Source of the DNA: Acidithiobacillus sulfurivorans | GTDB taxonomy: Bacteria > Pseudomonadota > Gammaproteobacteria > Acidithiobacillales > Acidithiobacillaceae | DNA: 64,000 nt | Reading direction: 5' to 3' | NCBI RefSeq assembly: GCF_018853815.1 | Contig: NZ_JAAOMP010000096.1 | Span: 62,001-126,000, forward strand | Notes under the pieces: model-generated | What the model saw: only the letters and a program-made list of their open reading frames with translations | Databases searched by the model: none | What the model was told of the DNA's origin: nothing | Program-made: the position numbers and the translations under genes | In this document: positions 55,520-64,000 of the stretch, piece after piece | Position numbering within the stretch: the stretch's first letter is position 1 | Layout of the letters: each line of letters begins with the position of its first letter

Positions 55520-55860
55520 ATATGCACCAAAACAAGAATTAACAGTAGAATAATGACGGCTTCACCCAGCAATAAAAGCAGTAGGTAAGAATTACGCCGG
55601 ACAATGGGCCGGGCTTGATTCATATCGCTATGCAGTGCGGCGAGATCTTGCCGGAGACGCTCCAGATCATCCACCTGAGCCACCGTTTTCAGGCGCTCGT
55701 CCAGAATCTGATCCAGAAGTACCGCCATTTCCGCCATGCGCTCGGCAGATTTTTGATCAGCGCCGCGTTTTACATAGGCATCGGCCAAGCGCGAAATCAA
55801 GGGGCCGGAATTGCGCAATACCGGCCACAACCGCTGCAACCAGAAAATATTGATGGACAC
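55516..55860 (-). CDS. Hypothetical C-tail membrane protein between sucC and sucD
   Basis: The 114-aa frame begins with GTG at 55860, 1 nt after the sucC stop, and overlaps the sucD start by 4 nt. A predicted amphipathic helix region (about 25-80, rich in Glu, Asp, Leu and Arg, with [17 protein letters not shown]) suggests a coiled coil. A single C-terminal membrane helix (about 91-113) would anchor it. No family was recognized. Tight packing with both neighbours implies real translation. It may tether or regulate succinyl-CoA synthetase, but this is speculative. Confidence 0.7.
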   Translation of the reverse strand: MSINIFWLQRLWPVLRNSGPLISRLADAYVKRGADQKSAERMAEMAVLLDQILDERLKTVAQVDDLERLRQDLAALHSDMNQARPIVRRNSYLLLLLLGEAVIILLLILVLVHI

Positions 55861-55861
55861 C

Positions 55862-57025
55862 TTAGCCCTGAGCGGCAGCTACCGCTTTCACAGCGGCATC
55901 CGTCAGACCATCTGCAGAAATCAACGACAGGCCACTTTCTCTCAGCAATGCCATTCCTTCCTCCTTGCGGGTCCCCTCCAGGCGCACCACTACCGGCAGA
56001 TGGATGCCCACCTCAGCTGCGGCCTGAATAATGCCTTCTGCCAGTAAATCACAACGGGTAATGCCTCCGAAAATATTGACGAGAATGGCTTTGACCCGGG
56101 TGTCAGACAAAATCAGTTTAAAAGCCTGGGTAACCTTGTCTGCCGCCGCACCACCACCTACATCCAGAAAGTTGGCGGGTTCCCCACCATGCAGCTTGAT
56201 CATGTCCATGGTCGCCATAGCCAGTCCAGCACCATTGACCATGCAGCCGATGTTCCCTTCCAGGGAAATATAATTGAGCCCAAACTGTCGAGCGGTAATT
56301 TCCCGACCATCCTGCTGGGTGGAATCAAACAATTCGTCAGATTCGGGATGCCGATACAAGGCATTGTCATCCATAACCAGCTTGGCATCCAGCGCCAGCA
56401 GACGGCCATCGCTGGTGACCGCCAGCGGGTTGATTTCGACCATCAGGGCATCCAGCTTCTGGGCAAGACGATACATGCCCTGCATGATTCGGGTCAGCTG
56501 CTGCACCTGACTGATATCGAGACCCAACTGAAATCCGAGCTGCCGAGCCTGAAAGGGCAAAAATCCGGTGCTGGGATTAACAACCAGCTTTTTCAAGGCT
56601 TCCGGCCGGGTTGCGGCCAGTTCCTCAATATCCATGCCGCCTTCCTGGGTCGCGAGAAAGGTAATTCTGGCTTGTCCCCGGTCCACCATCAGCGCCAAAT
56701 ACAACTCGCGGGCAATACTGCTCGGTTCCTCAATCAACAAAGCCGCCACATGCTGACCTTGCGCACCGGTCTGGGCGGTAACCAATCGTTTTCCAAGCAG
56801 TTCCTGGGCGGCTTTTTCCACTTCGGCAATACTGTGGACTACCCGCACCCCACCGGCTTTGCCCCGGCCTCCGGCATGCACCTGGGCTTTCACCACCCAG
56901 GCCGGGCCACCCAGTTCACGCGCCTGATTCACGGCTTCACGCACCGAAAAAGCGGGAATGGCGCGAGGGACCGGAACCCCTTCTTCAGCCAACAAACGCT
57001 TGGCCTGATACTCATGCAGATTCAT
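55862..57025 (-). CDS. sucC: Succinyl-CoA synthetase beta subunit
   Basis: The 387-aa ADP-forming subunit with an ATP-grasp fold. MNLHEYQAKRLLAEEGVPVP at the start, VVKAQVHAGGRGKAGGV for nucleotide binding, VEINPLAVT with metal ligands and the late NIFGGITRCD loop are standard. It lies 10 nt after icd and is followed by the small membrane-protein gene and sucD. Confidence 0.97.
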   Translation of the reverse strand: MNLHEYQAKRLLAEEGVPVPRAIPAFSVREAVNQARELGGPAWVVKAQVHAGGRGKAGGVRVVHSIAEVEKAAQELLGKRLVTAQTGAQGQHVAALLIEEPSSIARELYLALMVDRGQARITFLATQEGGMDIEELAATRPEALKKLVVNPSTGFLPFQARQLGFQLGLDISQVQQLTRIMQGMYRLAQKLDALMVEINPLAVTSDGRLLALDAKLVMDDNALYRHPESDELFDSTQQDGREITARQFGLNYISLEGNIGCMVNGAGLAMATMDMIKLHGGEPANFLDVGGGAAADKVTQAFKLILSDTRVKAILVNIFGGITRCDLLAEGIIQAAAEVGIHLPVVVRLEGTRKEEGMALLRESGLSLISADGLTDAAVKAVAAAQG

Positions 57026-57035
57026 GAAAATTCCT

Positions 57036-58325
57036 TTAAAAACGGCGGATCAGCGCTGCCGTAAAATCTGTGGTGCGCAATGCCGGCACATCACCCCGCA
57101 AGGCCGCCAGATCACCGGTGACGTCACCGGCAGCAATGGCGGCATTCATGGCCGCCACAATAGCCTGAGCAGCTTCTCCCCAGCCCAGATGCTCCAGCAT
57201 CATGACGGCCGACAAAATCAGCGAACTGGGATTGGCCTTGCCCTGTCCGGCAATATCAGGCGCCGTACCATGAGTGGCTTCAAAAATCGCGTGGGTATCA
57301 GAAAGGTTAGCACCGGGTGCCATGCCAATACCCCCTACTTCTGCGGCCAACGCATCAGAAACATAGTCACCATTCAAATTCAGCGTGGCAACCACTGAGT
57401 AATCTTCCGGACGCAGCAAAATCTGCTGCAGAAAATTATCGGCAATCACGTCCTTGATGATCAGCTTCCCGTCGGCAATGGCCTGCTGCTCGGCTTTCTG
57501 TCCTGCCGCCTTACCTTCTGCCTTGCTGATGGCGGCCTTTTGCCTCCAGGTAAATACCCGTCCGGCGAACTCCCGCTCCGCCAGGGCATAACCCCAGTCA
57601 CGGAAACCGCCTTCGGTGAATTTCATGATATTACCCTTGTGCACCAGACTGACAGAGGGCTTGCCATGCTCCAGAGCGTATTGAATGGTACGCCGGATCA
57701 GACGTTCCGAACCTTCCGTGGATACGGGTTTAATGCCGATGGCAGAACTGTCGGGAAAGCGGATTTTTGTGACGCCCATTTCTTCCCGCAGAAATCGAAT
57801 GACTTTTTCTGCTTCGGGACTACCCGCAGGCCATTCAATACCGGCGTAAATGTCCTCAGAGTTTTCGCGAAAAATGACCATATCCACTTTTTCCGGATGA
57901 CGCATGGGGCTGGGCGTCCCCTCAAAATAGCGCACCGGCCGGAGGCACACATACAAATCGAGCTCCTGACGCAGAGCCACATTCAGGCTACGAATCCCCC
58001 CGCCCACCGGGGTTTCCAGAGGGCCTTTGATGGCGACTTTATACTCCCGAATGGCGGCCATGGTCTCATCGGGCAAATACTGCCCCTCACCATACAGTTG
58101 CACGGCCTTCTGTCCGGCAAATAATTCCATCCAGGCAATCTGCCGCTGTCCCCCATAGACTTTGGCCAATGCCGCATCCACCACACTGCGCATGGCCGGG
58201 GTCACATCACAACCAATCCCGTCACCTTCAATGAAGGGAATAATGGGTTGATCAGGCACCTGCAACACCCCATTAAGCAGCGTTAAGGGACTTCCGGTTG
58301 CTGGTTTCTGAATATGGGTCGTCAT
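57036..58325 (-). CDS. icd: Isocitrate dehydrogenase, NAD-type by sequence
   Basis: Oxidatively decarboxylates isocitrate to 2-oxoglutarate. The 429-aa protein aligns along its length with E. coli Icd, including S113 ([12 protein letters not shown]), the residue phosphorylated there. The coenzyme pocket differs: E. coli Lys344-Tyr345 are Asp357-Ile358 here (GTAPDIAGQ) and Val351 is Ala364. Asp-Ile at this place is the NAD-binding signature also seen in isopropylmalate dehydrogenase. NAD preference agrees with enzymology reported for Acidithiobacillus. The start overlaps the acn stop by 4 nt. Confidence 0.95.
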   Translation of the reverse strand: MTTHIQKPATGSPLTLLNGVLQVPDQPIIPFIEGDGIGCDVTPAMRSVVDAALAKVYGGQRQIAWMELFAGQKAVQLYGEGQYLPDETMAAIREYKVAIKGPLETPVGGGIRSLNVALRQELDLYVCLRPVRYFEGTPSPMRHPEKVDMVIFRENSEDIYAGIEWPAGSPEAEKVIRFLREEMGVTKIRFPDSSAIGIKPVSTEGSERLIRRTIQYALEHGKPSVSLVHKGNIMKFTEGGFRDWGYALAEREFAGRVFTWRQKAAISKAEGKAAGQKAEQQAIADGKLIIKDVIADNFLQQILLRPEDYSVVATLNLNGDYVSDALAAEVGGIGMAPGANLSDTHAIFEATHGTAPDIAGQGKANPSSLILSAVMMLEHLGWGEAAQAIVAAMNAAIAAGDVTGDLAALRGDVPALRTTDFTAALIRRF

Positions 58326-60259
58326 GACACCTGCTCCAGTTGTTCACTCGCCCAGGACAAGGCCCCACCCTTCAAAATCAATTCCAGATCACGGGCGCTG
58401 GCAAGTTGCGGCATCACCTCAATATCCAGACCCTGAGTCTCATCGCGCAACATCAGGGATTTCCCCAGAGTCAGGCCCGACAGATCAAGGCCCAGCTGAT
58501 CACCCGCCTGCACCTTGGCGTAATCTTCAGCATGCACAAAAGTGAGCGGCAATATCCCGAAATTAATCAGATTAGCGAGATGAATCCGGGCAAAAGACTG
58601 TACCAACACCCCCCGAACGCCCAGATAGCGAGGTGCCAACGCAGCATGTTCGCGGCTGGACCCCTGACCATAATTATGTCCTGCCACAATAAAACCACCG
58701 CCGGATGCCTTGGCCCGACTCGGGAAAGTTTCATCCACCATATGAAAAACAAATTCGGAGATTGCGGGCAAATTGGAGCGCAAAGGCAGCACCTTGGCCC
58801 CCGCCGGCATAATATGATCGGTCGTGATATCGTCTTCGAGACGAATCAGTACCTCGCCTGCCAGATGCGCGGGCGCGGCCTTACCCGCCGGTAACTTGGC
58901 GATATTCGGACCGCGAATAATTTCAACCTCCGTGCCCTCAGGCGCAGGGGCCAGCACCATGCGATCATCCACCAGGAACTGCCCCGGTAAATCGACGTGA
59001 ATAGGTGCCAGGCCCAAATCGCGGGGATCAGTAATCTCGCCGGTCAGGGCGCAGGCCGCACAGGTTTCCGGACTCGCCAGATAGACCTCGGCGTTTTTGG
59101 TGCCGGAACGCCCGTAAAAGTTACGATTGAAGGAGCGTACGGAAACCCCCTGGGTTGGTGGTGCAAAACCCATCCCGATACAGGGTCCGCAGGCAGATTC
59201 CAGAATACGTGATCCGGCGCCAATAAAGTCCAGCAACCCGCCATCCTTGGTGACCATTTCCATGACCTGACGGGAACCCGGAGAAACCCCCAGACTGACC
59301 CCATCCGCAACCACCTTGCCCTTGAGCATCTGCGCGACGGTCATCAGGTCGGTGTAGGATGAATTGGTACAGGAACCGATGGCCACCTGGGCTACCTTGG
59401 TTCCGGCCACTTCCCGCACTTTTTTGACATTATCCGGGCTATGCGGACAGGCAATCAGGGGCTCCAGCGTATCCAGATTGATTTCGAGCACTTCGTCGTA
59501 ACTCGCATCCGCATCAGCCACCCACTCTGACCAGGTAGCCCCACGCCCCTGGGCAGCAAGATAGTCCTGGGTTACGCCATCACTGGGGAAAACACTGGTG
59601 GTAGCCCCCAGTTCCGCCCCCATGTTGGTAATAGTCGCGCGCGCAGGGACACTCAAATGTTCCACCCCCGGGCCGAAGTACTCAAAGACCTTGCCCACCC
59701 CGCCTTTGACGGTTTTCAGACGCAATACTTCAAGAATAATGTCCTTGGCACTGACAAAGGGCTGCAATTTTCCCGTCAGTTTAACGCCCACCACTTCCGG
59801 CATATTCAGGTTGAAGGACAAACCACCCATGGCCAGGGCAATATCCAGCCCGCCCGCACCAATAGCCAGCATTCCGGCACCGCCAGAAGTCGGCGTATGG
59901 GAATCCGAACCCAACAAGGTACCACCCGGCTTGGAAAACCGTTCGAGATGCACCTGATGACAAATACCATTGCCCGGCCGACTGAAATGGACCCCGTATT
60001 TCGCGGCGAAGCTCTGCAGAAACCGGTGATCGTCCGCATTTTCAAAGCCGGACTGCAGCATATTATGATCGACATAGGAAACAGACAGTTCAGTGCGTAC
60101 CCGAGGCAGACCCAAGGCCTCAAACTGCAGATAGGCCATGGTTCCGGTGGCATCCTGGGTGAGCGTCTGATCAATACGGATAGCTATCGGACTCCCCGCC
60201 TTGAGGGTGCCACTTACCAAGTGCGCGGCAATAATTTTCTGGGTGACGTTCATAGCCAT
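58322..60259 (-). CDS. acn: Aconitate hydratase, short (Aquifex-type)
   Basis: Converts citrate to isocitrate. At 645 aa it is much shorter than AcnA or AcnB (about 860-890 aa) and has the size of the Aquifex-type aconitase group. The 4Fe-4S ligands are in [10 protein letters not shown] and [28 protein letters not shown] and the swivel-domain [15 protein letters not shown] active-site Ser/Arg loop are intact. AGGAGATC precedes the ATG at 60259. It leads the acn-icd-sucC-x-sucD-nadE-glnB unit; the 157-nt gap after gltX probably contains the promoter. Confidence 0.95.
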   Translation of the reverse strand: MAMNVTQKIIAAHLVSGTLKAGSPIAIRIDQTLTQDATGTMAYLQFEALGLPRVRTELSVSYVDHNMLQSGFENADDHRFLQSFAAKYGVHFSRPGNGICHQVHLERFSKPGGTLLGSDSHTPTSGGAGMLAIGAGGLDIALAMGGLSFNLNMPEVVGVKLTGKLQPFVSAKDIILEVLRLKTVKGGVGKVFEYFGPGVEHLSVPARATITNMGAELGATTSVFPSDGVTQDYLAAQGRGATWSEWVADADASYDEVLEINLDTLEPLIACPHSPDNVKKVREVAGTKVAQVAIGSCTNSSYTDLMTVAQMLKGKVVADGVSLGVSPGSRQVMEMVTKDGGLLDFIGAGSRILESACGPCIGMGFAPPTQGVSVRSFNRNFYGRSGTKNAEVYLASPETCAACALTGEITDPRDLGLAPIHVDLPGQFLVDDRMVLAPAPEGTEVEIIRGPNIAKLPAGKAAPAHLAGEVLIRLEDDITTDHIMPAGAKVLPLRSNLPAISEFVFHMVDETFPSRAKASGGGFIVAGHNYGQGSSREHAALAPRYLGVRGVLVQSFARIHLANLINFGILPLTFVHAEDYAKVQAGDQLGLDLSGLTLGKSLMLRDETQGLDIEVMPQLASARDLELILKGGALSWASEQLEQVS

Positions 60260-60416
60260 GAGCTGATCTCCTGAGCTGGAAAATACGATCGGGAACTGCG
60301 CTTGACTCCATCATCGCAAATGAACTGCCCGACGCCAAGTATCAGCAGCTGCTAAAATCCCTGAAAACAGGAAGGATGCGCGTAGATCACCCAACCCAAA
60401 TTGCTTGGGGCTGCGC

Positions 60417-61826
60417 TCAGACCGCCGCAAGCCAGCTGCGAGCATGACGGATACGGGCAAGCGTCTCGTCTTTTCCCAACAGCGCCAAGGTGCCATCAAT
60501 AGGCGGGGAAACCGCTCGCCCGGCCACGGCAACACGTAACGGCTGCGCGATTTTTCCCATTTTTCCCTCGGCATGACTGACTGCCAATTCCTGAATGGCA
60601 CTGTGAATGGCCGCCGCCGTCCATATTGGCAAGGTCTCCAGATGCTGGAGGAGACTCTCCAGCAAAGCGCTCTGACCATAAAGATGTTTTTCTACATCTT
60701 TGACCTCACCCGTCACTGGTGCCAGATAAAACATGCTGGCGGCCCCGGCCATTTCTACCAGCGTCTTGGCGCGCTCCTGCAATAAGGCGACGACCGCAGA
60801 CAAGTCAGGGCCTTGGGCCAGACTCGCCTCGGTGATGCCGTGTGCGTCCAGATATGGCCGTAAATGCCGAGCCAGACCCTCGGGACTCAGACGTTGCATG
60901 TGCTGGGCATTAATCCACAGCAATTTTTCCGGATTAAATGCCGAAGCCGCCTTATTAACGGTATCAATCTGAAAAAACTCAATCATTTGTTCGCGACTGA
61001 ATATTTCTTCGTCACCATGAGACCAGCCCAGGCGAATCAGAAAATTCAGCAGGGCATCCGGCAAAAATCCCTGCTCCCGATATTCCAGCACGCTGACAGC
61101 ACCGTGCCGCTTGGAAAGTTTCTGCTTGTCCGGCCCGAGAATCATCGGCACATGGGCGTAAATCGGCAGACCTGCACCCAAGGCCTGCAAAATCTGCATT
61201 TGTCTGGGGGTATTATTGAGATGATCATCGCCCCGGATAACATGGGTAATACCCATGTCCCAGTCGTCCACCACCACACAGAAATTGTAAGTAGGGGTTC
61301 CATCAGAGCGGGCGATAATCAGATCATCCAGTTCGCTGTTCTGAAAGCTGACCCGACCATGAATCAGGTCTTCTACCACCGTTTCGCCCGTATCCGGACT
61401 GCGAAAACGGATAACCGGCGTCACCCCCTCACGGGCGGTACTGCGCGTCCGGCAACGCCCGTCATAACGGGGCTTTTCGCCGCGCGTGCGTTGTTCTTCA
61501 CGCATGGCATCCACTTCTTCACGGCTGCAATAACAGTAATAGGCAGTCCCTGCTGCCAACATCTGCGCCAGCACTTCCCGATAACGATCCATGCGTTGTG
61601 TCTGGTAAAAAGGGCCTTCGTCCCAATCGAGTCCCAGCCAGGCCATACCTTCAAGGATAGCAGCCGTCGCTTCAGGAGTAGAGCGCTCCAGATCCGTATC
61701 TTCAATACGCAGCACAAAACGCCCCCCCTGGCGGCGGGCATGTAACCACGAATACAGCGCGGTGCGAACACCCCCAATATGTAAATAACCAGTAGGACTC
61801 GGCGCAAAACGGGTACGAACAGACAT
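60417..61826 (-). CDS. gltX: Glutamyl-tRNA synthetase
   Basis: The 469-aa class I synthetase. SPTGYLHIGGVR is the HIGH-type motif, KLSKRHGA the KMSKS-type motif, and the zinc-like CYCSREE/CRCR segment lies near residue 100. The ATG at 61826 was chosen; a TTG two codons upstream is the only nearer option. Acidithiobacillus is reported to have two GluRS enzymes with different tRNA-Gln use, and sequence alone does not tell which this is. The glutamate product is also the precursor of heme through glutamyl-tRNA. An attC site lies 114 nt upstream. Confidence 0.95.
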   Translation of the reverse strand: MSVRTRFAPSPTGYLHIGGVRTALYSWLHARRQGGRFVLRIEDTDLERSTPEATAAILEGMAWLGLDWDEGPFYQTQRMDRYREVLAQMLAAGTAYYCYCSREEVDAMREEQRTRGEKPRYDGRCRTRSTAREGVTPVIRFRSPDTGETVVEDLIHGRVSFQNSELDDLIIARSDGTPTYNFCVVVDDWDMGITHVIRGDDHLNNTPRQMQILQALGAGLPIYAHVPMILGPDKQKLSKRHGAVSVLEYREQGFLPDALLNFLIRLGWSHGDEEIFSREQMIEFFQIDTVNKAASAFNPEKLLWINAQHMQRLSPEGLARHLRPYLDAHGITEASLAQGPDLSAVVALLQERAKTLVEMAGAASMFYLAPVTGEVKDVEKHLYGQSALLESLLQHLETLPIWTAAAIHSAIQELAVSHAEGKMGKIAQPLRVAVAGRAVSPPIDGTLALLGKDETLARIRHARSWLAAV

Positions 61827-61939
61827 GAGCAATCAACCTGCAGCAGTAAATCTAGAGTCAAATGATAACAGGCACGCTCTGGCTTCGGTATCCTTGAAGA
61901 CGAAGTTAGCGCCCCTGGCATCCCCCGGCATCGTATGAA

Positions 61940-62002
61940 CTCTAACGTGGAGTTAAGGCGCGCGCCGCTTTTGGCGCGACCCGCTTGGACGAGGGGTTAG
62001 GC
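61940..62002 (-). repeat. attC-like integron recombination site overlapping an antitoxin gene end
   Basis: On the minus strand this 63-bp site runs from GCCTAAC (62002-61996, fits RYYYAAC) to GTTAGAG (61946-61940, fits GTTRRRY except its last base). Inner elements CGTCCAAGCGG and CTTAACTC have attC arm form, and CGCGCC/GGCGCG make the central stem. The antitoxin stop TAA falls inside the site, as is common for cassettes. The 113 nt between it and gltX should hold the gltX promoter. Confidence 0.75.
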
Positions 62003-62276
62003 TGGTCTGTGACTCTACAAGGCGCCCAGTTACGTACTTATGAAGGACACTGGACATCAGTGTTTGATAAGGAATTGCCTCTTCCGCAGCCTTGGCTTGA
62101 ATATCGTCGAGGTCTCTGGATGAGATGCGAATATTAACCCGCTTATCTTTAGCCAATGAGGTAGAGGCCATTGCCGCATAATGTGTGATTTCACTTTTTC
62201 CCTTTGGAGATGGGTACCATTCTCCTCTTTCAAAAGAAGAGAGAATCTCTTCTTCAAGTTTGCTTTCTTTGTCCAT
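61953..62276 (-). CDS. CopG/BrnA-type antitoxin
   Basis: The 107-aa protein has an N-terminal acidic segment with EEEILSSFERGEW and a ribbon-helix-helix region, KDKRVNIRISSRDLDDIQAKA followed by PYQTLMSSVLHKYV. This is the usual antitoxin paired with BrnT-like toxins; the DNA-binding strand is RVNIRIS. The ATG at 62276 follows GAGGAG at a 7-nt spacing; a GTG at 62291 is an alternative. The toxin end lies 1 nt upstream. The last 20 residues lie in the attC-like site. With the toxin broken, the gene is an orphan antitoxin. Confidence 0.85.
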   Translation of the reverse strand: MDKESKLEEEILSSFERGEWYPSPKGKSEITHYAAMASTSLAKDKRVNIRISSRDLDDIQAKAAEEAIPYQTLMSSVLHKYVTGRLVESQTSLTPRPSGSRQKRRAP

Positions 62277-62277
62277 T

Positions 62278-62622
62278 TCAATGCTCCTCACTAAGATATA
62301 TTCGTGTGGCTTTCCTGCTCGGGATAATCGTTTTCAGAATGACAAGAAGATCCCAGAGCTTTGTCGACCTGAAATAGCCGGGCAGTGTCAGCATTGCCCG
62401 ATTCTGATGAATCTCGGCATGGGCGAGTCCATTGGCCCGCACGATGTCGAGTACCAAAGCCAGGAATCCGTCCATGTTCTTGCCAGCGGTAACGCCAGCA
62501 CGCTCGCCTTGGTCAGCCTTCCCGGACTCAATCTGCTTTTGCCTCGCTGCCTCACGGTTTCCCCAGAAAGCTTTTACGGCCTCATGGGCCTTTTGTTCGT
62601 AATCAACAAGATCGAGAGCCAT
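62278..62622 (-). pseudogene. Chimera of a PaeR7I/XhoI-type endonuclease start and a BrnT-like toxin end
   Basis: The 114-codon frame starts [20 protein letters not shown] and continues with [36 protein letters not shown] and TKLWDLLV, which match the first 90 or so residues of PaeR7I/XhoI restriction enzymes. It then switches in frame to [20 protein letters not shown], the C-terminal end of a BrnT-like toxin (62340-62278). The endonuclease catalytic region and the first 70 or so residues of the toxin are missing. Neither parent activity is expected. It directly follows the methyltransferase stop and precedes the antitoxin by 1 nt. Confidence 0.85.
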
Positions 62623-64000
62623 TTATTCTCCATTGCCTCCAAGGGTAGATCGTTCTTCGTGGCTCAGGCCATACAGCTTGAACACGGCGCGGTTGCAGGC
62701 TTGAAAATCCCGCTTTGTTGCAGCTTCCGCCAGCTCTGTCCGCAACACTGTCGAGACATCCGCCCATTGGGGAATGCGGATGCGACGCAGATATTGCGCC
62801 TGAAACCGGAGGAATCCGCCTTGCATTTTGGTTGAATAGGTCGCCATGAATAGACGTGTGACGACTGAAAGCATCACAGCTTGCAATGGCCTCAATTCCC
62901 ACTCGTCGGACGTGACGTAGTAAAGGTTGTGGTGCGGGTACAACTCCCCACCCTCAAAAACGATATGGGCCTCGCCTTTGATGTCGGGAATCAGGAGCTT
63001 CGGCCTCGATGCCAGCGCTGGGGTGATGCGGTCGATTGTGCGATACCAGTTGGCCGGAGTCTTCTGGGCGCAGTAACGGCCCGCGATAGCCTCCCGTCGC
63101 GCCTCCAGGTAGCGGCGCAAGCGCGGATAGTTCCGCAAATCGACAAGGCCGCTACCCTCGGCGAACGGATTGATGACGCCTTGGCCGCGCCACTGCACCT
63201 CGCCGGACAGGATGTCTTTCGTTGTAACCAGCGGCAGTTTGCGATCAGGCTCCACGTCGAGTGCGTCAAAGTCGCCGATATAGGCCTTGTCCGCGCCGGT
63301 TGCTACGCCGATACCTACCTTGCAGCCCACCTCTTCCAAGCTCGGAAATTGCTTTTCAAGGCGGCGAATCAGCGCCATCTGATCCGAAGATTCGAGCAAC
63401 CACGGTTCCGACCCATTAGGGACTCGAGCCAGTTCGCGTACCGGCCCGGCCTCATTCGGCAGGTTCCGCGCACGCAGTGCGTCGGCCAAGATCGCCAGCG
63501 CGTCCCGGTCGATGGCTGGGCGATGGGCAATGCGTGCCGCGCCGGGCGTTTCCCGGCTGATGATAGTGATGGCCGGGTAGGCGATCACATCGGAGTGAAA
63601 CGCAGGGGTGTCCACCATATCGACATAGATTTTCAGGTGGAACTGATCGGCCACGAGGCTACGAAGCGGCCCGCCATAGCGGTTTTTCATCCAGCGATCC
63701 GCACAGATAAAACCCAGACTCCCACCCTTCGCCAACGCTGAAAGCGAGCGCTCGATGAACGGGATGTAGATGTCGGCTCGGTCATACATCGTCTGGTAGC
63801 GGCCACGATACTCAGCCAGCAACGGTGCTGGAATCAACTCTTGGCGAACATAGGGAGGGTTTCCGACAACAAAGTCGAATTGCCCTTCAAGTGGTGCGAG
63901 AAGGAAATCCCCCTGCACAAGCCAACGATCAGCAAGTGCTACTGCGGATTGATCCTCTATCGCTTCTTGCTTAAGCCGCTCGATCACGGCTGCTCGGGTG
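62623..64000 (-). CDS. PaeR7I/XhoI-type DNA adenine methyltransferase (cut by window edge)
   Basis: The frame stays open through the right edge at 64000, so the N-terminus is outside the window. The visible part of about 459 codons has the catalytic motif NPPYVRQE of N6-adenine methyltransferases and the long target-recognition part with [15 protein letters not shown]. The overall pattern is that of the PaeR7I-type enzyme, which modifies CTCGAG. The companion endonuclease gene follows immediately (TAAATG) but is broken, so this is now an orphan methyltransferase. A CTCGAG site occurs at 63423-63428 inside the gene. Confidence 0.88.
   Translation of the reverse strand, partial: TRAAVIERLKQEAIEDQSAVALADRWLVQGDFLLAPLEGQFDFVVGNPPYVRQELIPAPLLAEYRGRYQTMYDRADIYIPFIERSLSALAKGGSLGFICADRWMKNRYGGPLRSLVADQFHLKIYVDMVDTPAFHSDVIAYPAITIISRETPGAARIAHRPAIDRDALAILADALRARNLPNEAGPVRELARVPNGSEPWLLESSDQMALIRRLEKQFPSLEEVGCKVGIGVATGADKAYIGDFDALDVEPDRKLPLVTTKDILSGEVQWRGQGVINPFAEGSGLVDLRNYPRLRRYLEARREAIAGRYCAQKTPANWYRTIDRITPALASRPKLLIPDIKGEAHIVFEGGELYPHHNLYYVTSDEWELRPLQAVMLSVVTRLFMATYSTKMQGGFLRFQAQYLRRIRIPQWADVSTVLRTELAEAATKRDFQACNRAVFKLYGLSHEERSTLGGNGE

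Overview
The window reads as chromosome of an Acidithiobacillus-like chemolithoautotroph. This is inferred from the tldD-ftsH-folP-glmM-tpiA-secG-tRNA-Leu-nuoAB block, an NAD-type isocitrate dehydrogenase in an acn-icd-sucCD cluster with no 2-oxoglutarate dehydrogenase genes beside it, and proteobacterial housekeeping genes of moderately high G+C. No 16S gene is present, so the genus remains an inference.

Layout. 1-7.7 kb (minus strand) holds the start of the nuo operon, tRNA-Leu(GAG), secG, tpiA, glmM, folP, ftsH and tldD. 7.7-12.05 kb (plus) is nrdAB behind a promoter with three DnaA-box-like sites and two NrdR boxes exactly 31 bp apart. 12.05-25.06 kb is accessory DNA. Its first part is an A+T-rich cluster: a YnfA protein, a MocR-type regulator, and a divergent permease, ferredoxin reductase, M24 metalloenzyme and glutamine-amidotransferase-like gene. 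Its second part is a type I restriction-modification operon (hsdM-hsdS-hsdR) ending in a HARE-HTH/GIY-YIG nuclease. It closes with a truncated toxin gene abutting an integron-type attC site.

25.2-46.1 kb returns to core genes: rhodanese, an Fpg-like protein lacking catalytic residues, leuS-lptE-holA, proA-birA-coaX, nadK-recN, a QseE/QseG/QseF-like two-component set, a DUF502 protein, and galU with the dTDP-rhamnose genes rmlA, C, D and B. 46.1-51.8 kb (minus) is one tightly overlapping operon, rluD-pgeF-mtnD-mtnW-mtnX-mtnB-ACT protein-def. It carries much of the methionine salvage pathway, including a RuBisCO-like protein. bamD diverges from rluD. 52.7-61.8 kb (minus) holds acn, icd, sucC, a small membrane protein, sucD, nadE and glnB, and, upstream of these, gltX.

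61.9-64 kb is accessory again: an attC site at the 3' end of an antitoxin gene, a chimera joining the start of a PaeR7I/XhoI-like endonuclease to the end of a toxin, and the cognate methyltransferase running off the window. The two attC-like sites and two broken toxin genes of one family indicate past integron cassette activity without a visible integrase. Functional themes are 2-oxoglutarate/NAD/PII linkage, methionine and formate recycling, envelope biogenesis, and decaying restriction and toxin modules.
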